Shown here one piece after another: positions 56,942 through 64,000 of a DNA stretch of 64,000 nt. Each line of letters begins with the position of its first letter. Position 1 is the stretch's first letter. Origin of the DNA: Strigamia acuminata (lineage: Eukaryota > Arthropoda > Chilopoda > Geophilomorpha > Linotaeniidae); assembly GCA_949358305.1 (NCBI GenBank), contig OX442316.1:11594001-11658000 (forward strand), written 5' to 3'. Below the pieces are notes generated by a model. The model made no database searches. It was not told where the DNA came from and was given only the letters and a program-made list of their open reading frames with translations. The position numbers and the translations under genes are program-made.

Positions 56942-57127
56942 TAGTATATATCTTACTAATAACAAATTATGTTGAGGATGGTTGAAATGAAAGGTCAGTC
57001 ATATTAGGCTAAGAACTAACAAGTGAAGTTTATTCGGGGTCAAGCTACAAGGTGGCGCTGGGGGTACAGCGCCTGAGGCAAAGATAACGTCACTACACAA
57101 AACATGCAGTGAAGTCCGAACACAGCA
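56942..57127 (-). repeat. 3' LTR of the gypsy element
   Basis: 186 bp, identical to 61482-61667. Preceded on the minus strand by the polypurine-like tract. Confidence 0.95.
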
Positions 57128-57227
57128 TCATTCCCCATTAATGGCACATTAATCAAATCACAAATACAATAATAAAATTCATTCACGATAGACAATGTAC
57201 CCATTCGATTAATAAAAACAAATACAC

Positions 57228-60200
57228 TTAATCATTGTTATTATATCCGTAAAATTGTGTCGGGTTGCGAATACGCTGAGGATGGCGGTACGGCACAACA
57301 GGAGTATTTACGGGAACAGGAGGAGGTGTGGGAGCTGGTGAAGCATCACGAACGTTTGGGAGGTTGGGTGAATTGGGAGGAGCAACTAGGACTTGCGGTT
57401 GTACAACTGGGGGTGTATTACCGAGGTTTGAGTCGTCAATTAACAAAGGAAAATGTCCGCGATTCCCTCCCCCCTCCGGAGTTTGAGCGTGCAAAGTCTG
57501 GCGTTTTCGGAGCTGGTCCGCATGTCGGTTCCAAATTATGGCATTTCCGACGGCCACATCGTACGTAGTGGACGATGTCTTTTGTGATATTATTCCAGGA
57601 ACCCATCTCGCGGCGTGCAAATAGTCGCGCGCGAACACCAATTCCCCAGGCTCGAAGGAACGACGCGTTTCCACAGTTGTTGGATCCGGCATTAAGCGGG
57701 GGTTCAACAAATGCAACCTAGTCCGCACAGTTCGTTGTAGAAATGCCTCGGACGGCGTAGTCCGTGTAGAAACGTGCGGCGTTGAGCGATAGGCAATTAA
57801 AAATTGGTCAACGGCTTCTGAAATGCTCAAATTCAAATTTAGAAATTTTCCGACTTGATTTTTAAATGTCTTCACGAAGCCTTCCACTGCTCCATTGGTA
57901 GCTGGGTGGAAAGGCGGTGAACGAGTTTGTCGGATGCCGTTCCGTGACAGGAAGTCAACAAATTCCGCTGAAGTGAATTGCGGCCCATTGTCGGAATGAA
58001 CGTGGATCGGCAAGCCGTGACGTTTAAACCAACATTTTAAAACCGCAATTGTTGCTTTCGAGGTAGTGGCGGTCATCATACGAACTTCGCACCACTTGGT
58101 GCGCGCATCCACAGCCAGCAGGAACATTTTGCCATGAAAGGGGCCGGCGAAATCGAGGTGGATTCGCCCCCAAATTTCGTCGGGAATGGGCCAACGCAAG
58201 TCGGACGTCTTAGGCGGATCCGGGAGTGCGCGCTGGCACACGTCGCACGAACGCACCATCGACTCAATGTCACGGTCGATTGACGGCCACCAAACTGTTG
58301 AACGAGCGAGCGACTTGGTGCGCACGATTCCAAAATGTCCTGCGTGCAACTCCGCCAGGACCGCACGGCGAAGCTGTTCTGGCACGACTAAACGCTCCGA
58401 CAAGAACAAGAATGGTCCATGTGTGGAAAAGGCGGACCTGTGCTTATAAAAATTTATTAAGTCAGGTGTCTTTGATTTCCATTCGTCTCGGATGCACTGC
58501 AGAACTGCCTGCAATTGGGCATCTATGTCGTATGCTGCACGCAAGGCTGCCTGCGATACTGGAAACTGCGAAAGAGAAACGGAAAATATTTCGTTAACGT
58601 GCATATCGAGGTCTTCTCGACCGTCGACTACGGGTTGAGGATTGCGAGACAATCCGTCTGCAATTTGGTTGTCGACAGCAGGCACATGCTCGATAGCATA
58701 ATCGTAGGCACTCAGGAAAATTGCCCACCGGTGCAGGCGAGCGGCGACAATTTGATTGCATCCTTTCTTCTCTCCGAAAATGGCCACCAGCGGTTTGTGG
58801 TCAGTTCGTAAAATGAATTTTCTCCCAAACAGGTGGTGATGGAAGCGGCGAACGCCATAAACGATCGCAAGACCTTCACGGTCGATTTGCGCATAATTTT
58901 TCTGCGCGCTGGACAAGAGGGAACTCGCAAAGGCAATTGGACGATGGATTCCATTTTCTACGTGGGAAATAAAGGCGCCCACACCGACCGGCGAGGCATC
59001 AACGGTCAGATAAAGTTGCTTCTTCGCGTCGTAGTGTGCCAGCGCTGAATCGACAGTTACTGCAGCCTTGACCTTCGTCCAGGCCTTGTGTTGTTCCTGT
59101 CCCCATGTCCACGGCGTATCGTCGCGCGTGAGGCGGTAAAGCGGCTCTAATAAAGTGGATAAATTATTAATAAATTTGCCATAATAGTTTATGAGCCCCA
59201 GGAACGATTTGAGCGATAAAACGTCGGTTGGCTGCATGGCGTTGCGTAGTGGAGCCAATTTTGAGTCCACTGGCGTGATTCCTAGCTTGGAAATGTTCAG
59301 CCCCAAAAACTGCACACCAGCACGCAAAAACTTGCACTTTTTCCTATTTAATGTTAAATTGGCTTTGTTAAATGCACCCAATAATTGATCCAGGTTGCAT
59401 AAGTGCGTTGCGTTTGTTGCACCGGTCACGGCCGAATCATCAATGAACGGCTGCGTACTCTCGACTTTGGCTGTTAATTTGTCCATCTCGCGTTGGAAGA
59501 TTGCCGGCGCGCTGGATATCCCGTAAAAAAGTCTATTTACTGTGAAGGGACCCAAGTGGGTATTAATTGTGCACACCAATTTACTCTCTGCATCCAACTC
59601 CAGCTGGTTGTAGGCGTGATTCATATCAAGGGTAGAATACGTCTCACCGCCCGACAACTTCGCTGCAACATCTTCAAACAGAGGTAAAGGGTAAGAGTTG
59701 GGGAGAACCGCCTTATTTATGGTTCTATTATAGCATCCCGCTATCTTTAACGTGCCATCTGATTTAAGGACATGCATAATAGGTGTCGCCCATTTAGAAG
59801 AAGCGACAGGAGTTATGATACCTAAATCCTGCAGTCTGCGCAGCTCTTCCTCCAGTCGTGGCTTCATCGCGAGTGGAACTGGGTAATTCTTCAAAAATAT
59901 CGGTTGCACGGCCGGATCGATATCGATGTGGACCTTGTGCACGTTGTAGCATCCGATTTCATCGCGAAAAACGTTGGCATGACGTTCCAAAATCTCGTCC
60001 AATCTGTTGGACGACGGTGTATCGAGCTTCTCGGGCGTTGGCGTCGATGTGGACAACGAAAATACTTCTGCGCCCACCAGGTCGCCAGTTTTCGACAGCA
60101 AACCAAATGCTTCGAGCCAGTCGCGGCCAAGAAGTGGGACGGGGCCGTGAGTCGCCACGCACAACGGCAAACGAAAATCGCGATCACGATGACGAACCGG

Positions 60201-61286
60201 AACTTCGCAAACCCCTTCCATTCGGAGTGTTGTGCCGCCATACGTATTCATCTGGATCGGAAGGGGCTGCAATGGAAAATTTGAAAAATATTTAGTATAA
60301 GTTTCGAGATTTATAAATGTAGCGCCTGCTCCCGTGTCCATTTCCATTAGGAGATTGACATTAGCAATTTTAATGGCCAAAATAATTGGTTGTGTGGCTT
60401 TAATGCCAATCGCGTTGACGGTCGTCGTCAAATCCGGCTCGACAGCGTAGTACGTGAGCTGTTGTGGCATCTCGACTGCATGGACTGGAGCTGGTGACTT
60501 TAAGACCGACCGGCAAACTGGTTTGATGTGGCCAGTTTTTCCGCATCCGTGGCACGTGGCATCGCGAAAGCGGCACGCTTCACGCGTGTGCGACTTACTG
60601 CCGCAAGCAGAACACGCCGACACATTTCCTTTCGAGTTGGATGGTTGGCGGCCTGGTTGAAACGAGGTAGTGCCCCTCGAGGAGCGTTTTCTACCCCTTG
60701 ACGCATCGTGACGTGGTTTGGAGTCGTGGTGGAGTTTGTGCACCGGCAGCGCCGATGCATTCTGCGTCGCGATCGTCGAAAATTCCTTTTGCGACACTTC
60801 AGCAGCGGCAGCGAACTCGACTGCGTCGTCGAACGTCAAATCTTTTTTTAACGTGAGCGCCTGTTGCACTTGCTCATTCTGGAGGCCACAAAGAAAGCGA
60901 TTTCTTAATTCGTTAGTTTTGTCGGCGAACTCACAGTTTTGGGCCAGGTCCTGAAGAGCGAGAGAATACTCCAGCACGGTTTCATTCGGCAGTCGATCAC
61001 GGCGGTGAAAACGGCGAATTTCTCCCAGCACGAGCGGCTTCGCGCGTGCATTTTTCTGCATCAAGGCCACAAGGTCCGCGTACTTCAATTCAGCAGCTTC
61101 CTTCGGCGCCGCGAGCGTGTCCAGCTGCTTGAAGGTCGGCATGCCGACGTACGACAAGAGCGTATGGACCTTCTCCTGGTCATCGACGATCTTATTGCAA
61201 GCAAAAATACTTGTCATACGCTTGCAATACAGGCCCCAATCCTCTGTTGGATCGTATTCCCGCGGTGTCCCTTTTAGAGCTGACAT
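57228..61286 (-). CDS. gypsy-type Gag-Pol polyprotein, 1352 aa, single frame
   Basis: Start ATG 61284-61286. Order: capsid-like Gag region (residues 1-180), basic linker, two CCHC zinc knuckles (CSACGSKSHTREAC and CHGCGKTGHIKPVC, near 230-260), aspartic protease with DTGAGATF (near 315), reverse transcriptase (YSTLDMNHAYNQLEL; catalytic FIDD instead of YxDD, near 615), RNase H (LTVDASPVGVGAF), integrase with HHCC finger (HAGHFGIVRTKS ... CDVCQ) and DDE core (HLDFAGPF, HSDNGPQFTSAEF, then E in GAVEGFVKTFK). Gag and Pol share one frame with no frameshift signal, as in many invertebrate K02A2.6-like elements. All catalytic residues appear present, so it may be active. GC content is clearly above its surroundings. 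Confidence 0.96.
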   Translation of the reverse strand: MSALKGTPREYDPTEDWGLYCKRMTSIFACNKIVDDQEKVHTLLSYVGMPTFKQLDTLAAPKEAAELKYADLVALMQKNARAKPLVLGEIRRFHRRDRLPNETVLEYSLALQDLAQNCEFADKTNELRNRFLCGLQNEQVQQALTLKKDLTFDDAVEFAAAAEVSQKEFSTIATQNASALPVHKLHHDSKPRHDASRGRKRSSRGTTSFQPGRQPSNSKGNVSACSACGSKSHTREACRFRDATCHGCGKTGHIKPVCRSVLKSPAPVHAVEMPQQLTYYAVEPDLTTTVNAIGIKATQPIILAIKIANVNLLMEMDTGAGATFINLETYTKYFSNFPLQPLPIQMNTYGGTTLRMEGVCEVPVRHRDRDFRLPLCVATHGPVPLLGRDWLEAFGLLSKTGDLVGAEVFSLSTSTPTPEKLDTPSSNRLDEILERHANVFRDEIGCYNVHKVHIDIDPAVQPIFLKNYPVPLAMKPRLEEELRRLQDLGIITPVASSKWATPIMHVLKSDGTLKIAGCYNRTINKAVLPNSYPLPLFEDVAAKLSGGETYSTLDMNHAYNQLELDAESKLVCTINTHLGPFTVNRLFYGISSAPAIFQREMDKLTAKVESTQPFIDDSAVTGATNATHLCNLDQLLGAFNKANLTLNRKKCKFLRAGVQFLGLNISKLGITPVDSKLAPLRNAMQPTDVLSLKSFLGLINYYGKFINNLSTLLEPLYRLTRDDTPWTWGQEQHKAWTKVKAAVTVDSALAHYDAKKQLYLTVDASPVGVGAFISHVENGIHRPIAFASSLLSSAQKNYAQIDREGLAIVYGVRRFHHHLFGRKFILRTDHKPLVAIFGEKKGCNQIVAARLHRWAIFLSAYDYAIEHVPAVDNQIADGLSRNPQPVVDGREDLDMHVNEIFSVSLSQFPVSQAALRAAYDIDAQLQAVLQCIRDEWKSKTPDLINFYKHRSAFSTHGPFLFLSERLVVPEQLRRAVLAELHAGHFGIVRTKSLARSTVWWPSIDRDIESMVRSCDVCQRALPDPPKTSDLRWPIPDEIWGRIHLDFAGPFHGKMFLLAVDARTKWCEVRMMTATTSKATIAVLKCWFKRHGLPIHVHSDNGPQFTSAEFVDFLSRNGIRQTRSPPFHPATNGAVEGFVKTFKNQVGKFLNLNLSISEAVDQFLIAYRSTPHVSTRTTPSEAFLQRTVRTRLHLLNPRLMPDPTTVETRRSFEPGELVFARDYLHAARWVPGIISQKTSSTTYDVAVGNAIIWNRHADQLRKRQTLHAQTPEGGGNRGHFPLLIDDSNLGNTPPVVQPQVLVAPPNSPNLPNVRDASPAPTPPPVPVNTPVVPYRHPQRIRNPTQFYGYNNND

Positions 61287-61481
61287 ATTGATGGCAAAAG
61301 TCGGCGTTGAGTACGAAAACGCGAGGAAAACGTGACAATGGAACGTAGGCCTAACGTCGGGACGGCGTGGTCAGCAACGGGCCGAAAAAGTGGTCAAAAA
61401 GTTCGAAAAACACGAAAAAACTTGCGTCGCTACTGGATTCATTAGTTGAACGTGGATTTCGGATCCTATCTCGTCGCCATT

Positions 61482-61667
61482 TAGTATATATCTTACTAAT
61501 AACAAATTATGTTGAGGATGGTTGAAATGAAAGGTCAGTCATATTAGGCTAAGAACTAACAAGTGAAGTTTATTCGGGGTCAAGCTACAAGGTGGCGCTG
61601 GGGGTACAGCGCCTGAGGCAAAGATAACGTCACTACACAAAACATGCAGTGAAGTCCGAACACAGCA
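61482..61667 (-). repeat. 5' LTR of the gypsy element
   Basis: 186 bp; the promoter of the element should lie here. Followed on the minus strand by the primer-binding site (about 61479 downward). Confidence 0.95.
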
Positions 61668-61672
61668 CAACT

Positions 61673-64000
61673 TACTTCTGCACTGAAACTAGAATTAAAA
61701 ATGGTTAAAGTAGCATTTCTTTAAAATAAATGAAAGAATGATAAAACTAGACAAATATTATTTGGGAAAATAATACCAAGTTATTAATTTGTTTTTAAGT
61801 TTTAACGCGATTGTTAACAAAAAACAAAACAAAAAAAACAAATGAAATAAACATCGCGAGAAAACCATTCAGAGATAAAGTAGAAAATATATCGATCCAA
61901 CTTTAATTTTTAAAAATTTTAAACTGTTTTACATCAATATTTCATATTCTTAAAGGAGAAAAACAAAAGTTTAAATTTATGTTTCATTAATGACTCAAGT
62001 CTCTCAATTGATCCAGAAAACTTGTGTTGTGTTGACTAAAAACGTAATCCTACTTTACGAGAGGATGCACCGTGCACTTCGTTTGAGCCTTTGAACTAAC
62101 ACAAAGTTTAGAAGCTCAAAAATAAAGCTCAATGTTGTAATCAACCCAAAACTTTTAATACGTTAATCAAGGAGCTGTACAGTTTCAAATCCTTTGCTAT
62201 TACCGTGGGACGAAGATCTATAGTTTCAGCTACTACCTGCGCACATATTTCTTTACTCGCGGTTGATTTGTTAGTACAGTCATCTTTAATTGGCTCAACA
62301 CATAAATTAATTTAAATAATGTTCTGTAAATGGAATGTTGATGCTTAGTTTTAATATTTAAACGACTCAACACACAGATACATTTTGCACATTTGATTAA
62401 TTTACAAGCAAAATATTTTTAGTCGTTCTAGTCACATATTATGCAAAACGTGTCATTCGAAAAGCAGGTAGAAAGCTAGAATTACATCATTAGTCAACCG
62501 CATTGGGGATTTGAAAATGAAAGATCAACTTACAACACATTTCTAAAAACTTAATCTTATTACCGGTATTCATATTTTTTTTTAAAGATGCTTTCGAAAA
62601 TAAGAAAAATAAACGGAAAAATATTAGTATTTTCAAATGAATACAAACTTTTGCTGATGGGCTAACTTTTCCGAATTTCTGCTCTTTCCGTTATTAAAAT
62701 TAACATTAACATTTGAAGGAAATGCATATTTTCTCGGAAGTTGCTCGCAGTGTGACAAATGCAATAGGCATCAAATTTCGCTCCGTTCCATTTGTCGTTA
62801 AATGAGACAAGTGGAAGAGCAGCAATGGATTTTTAGGGCGTGTCCGCGCACATTGGCATGCTCATTAAAAATTTAAAACTCTGAAGAATTCAACTTTTCG
62901 GATATTTTGCACACTGTGTGTGCTCTTCTGAAATGCTGATGAATGTGATGAATGGTAAATGACGCAATTTTTTATTAAAAAATACCAAACTGCTCAAAAT
63001 ATAATGTCAATTCCGACTCCCAAGACGTGTTTAGAAGAGACGTTATTACATTTATGAGAAACTAAAAGCGTAAAAACTAGAAACGTGACACTTTCCTTTT
63101 TGAATTAAATCAATTAATTGGTAATTAACCAATTAATTTGCAATGAAAAGTTAATTATAAGTACTTGTTGCATAATTAATCCTTCATTATGAATGTTAAT
63201 GTTCATTGTACAAGAGAGTACGGGTCGTAATTATTTCCCACTGTTTTGCAAACTATCTTGTTACCATGACAATAGTATGTATATATCCGGTGCAAACGTT
63301 CCACGACTCGAGGTCTATTTCGCTTGCTGCATTAGTTAGATGCATTAAACGGTAATATGAATGTACATAAATTAACTTATGTAAACTAAACAACACTAAT
63401 TGAATAAAAACTTCAGCATTCACAAACTTATTAACAAATAGCAACGTGTAATTCTTGCCTCGTTTACTGCTTCATTACCCATGACAAAGGAAAATAACAC
63501 GTAGGCTTTAAAGAGAGTTAGTTATAATTTTACCCTTCAAGTATGATGCATAAATGTCTGCTGCAAGACGTAATTAAACGATATATTGCCTCATTAATGA
63601 GTAAAATAAGAGCCGTGGGTTGATTATTGCATTTCGAGATGGTTTCCTCTTAGAAAAGTGTACACGAACGTAAAGAAACAACTCTAGTCATGAAATTTTT
63701 ATAGAAGCAAACAAACTGAATAGAAAGTTCGGTTGAAAAACAAATTGTTTACAGAAAAAGACTAATAACAGCAATGGACTTTATTTTTTCCAATGATTAT
63801 AAAACAAATGTTTGCATTGTAAATCGAAGTAATGTCTGGAGTTTAAAGCAAGAATTAAATATTTGTGTATTTAAACAAAGTCTATTTATTCCATTTGAGC
63901 TTTTTAATGGGTTTTTTCTTCTTTTTTTCCCTTCTATTTTCAATTTGTTATTTGTTTCTTTTAGAACAAAAAAAAAAGAAAAATAGATACAGCAAGAAAT
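61673..64000. other. gene-poor right end of the window
   Basis: No gene seen. AT-rich with scattered simple runs; open frames at 63253-63444 and 63774-63986 are unremarkable. Confidence 0.45.

Larger units (their letters stand above)
56937..61672 (-). mobile_element. complete Ty3/gypsy LTR retrotransposon, 4.7 kb
   Basis: Two 186-bp LTRs (56942-57127 and 61482-61667) that I find identical base for base flank one long gag-pol frame. The element is bounded by a 5-bp target duplication, caact (56937-56941 and 61668-61672). In element orientation the LTR runs TGCTGTGTTCGG ... ATATATACTA. Two bases inside the 5' LTR is a primer-binding site beginning TGGCGACGAGATAGG, complementary to a tRNA CCA end. 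A short purine tract (ATGGGGAATGA) precedes the 3' LTR. There is no env-like frame. Identical LTRs and an intact ORF indicate very recent insertion. Confidence 0.96.

Noticed and set aside
57257-61335. Open frames on the plus strand across the gypsy element
   Set aside because: Antisense shadows of the 1352-codon Gag-Pol frame; no independent coding signal.

Overview
The window is nuclear DNA from an arthropod. It is AT-rich and compact: most introns are 50-100 nt. The genes are animal genes, and several are arthropod-specific (innexin, arginine kinase, Diap2-type IAP). The arginine kinase shares details such as the VWCNEEDH stretch and the [10 protein letters not shown]-terminal region with crustacean enzymes as I remember them. 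My best guess is therefore a pancrustacean with a small genome, possibly a crustacean; no tree was computed.

Layout. 1-3.5 kb: tandem lipocalin array on the + strand, with one intact 5-exon gene, one copy cut by the window start, and two decayed copies. 3.7-5.6 kb: unrecognised multi-exon gene (-). 6.0-8.4 kb: dolichol kinase (-). 8.6-11.0 kb: RCC1L (-), with two copies of a short dispersed repeat in its introns. 12.1-12.9 kb: aquaporin (-) carrying a frameshift and a stop in a conserved tryptophan position. 12.9-14.0 kb: nearly perfect 500-bp inverted repeat whose arms each hold a tRNA-Ser-like sequence. 14.0-15.9 kb: composite satellite (20-bp array, about 118 units of a 9-bp repeat, then a second 9-bp array) bounded by two near-identical hairpins. 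17.1-19.2 kb: Diap2/XIAP-like IAP (-). 19.2-25.4 kb: repeat-rich, with a hydrophobic, apparently frame-broken ORF pair at 23.1-23.9 kb. 25.4-26.5 kb: innexin (-). 27.2-30.3 kb: arginine kinase (-). 32.8-33.7 kb: unrecognised 225-aa gene (-). 34.5-36.6 kb: gamma-syntrophin (-). 37.9-43.3 kb: TRAPPC9 (-). 43.9-46.4 kb: TAF5L/wda (+), divergent from TRAPPC9. 46.8-47.9 kb: a small membrane ORF and PLPP6 (+). 47.8-50.9 kb: duplicated PLPP6 3' end separated by a 0.42-kb inverted repeat. 51-56.9 kb: no gene seen. 56.9-61.7 kb: complete young Ty3/gypsy element (-) with identical LTRs and a 5-bp target duplication. 61.7-64 kb: no gene seen.

The genes are separate monocistronic housekeeping or signalling genes; I see no operon logic. 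Exon models were built by hand from splice sites and reading phase. For DOLK, RCC1L, IAP, arginine kinase, the 225-aa gene, syntrophin, TRAPPC9, TAF5L, PLPP6 and lipocalin C the summed exons divide exactly by three and give full-length proteins. Several breaks elsewhere lie in or near homopolymer runs (lipocalin B and D, aquaporin, possibly the 23-kb ORF), so long-read consensus error must be separated from real decay. The aquaporin nonsense codon and the lipocalin D lesions are not explained by homopolymers alone.
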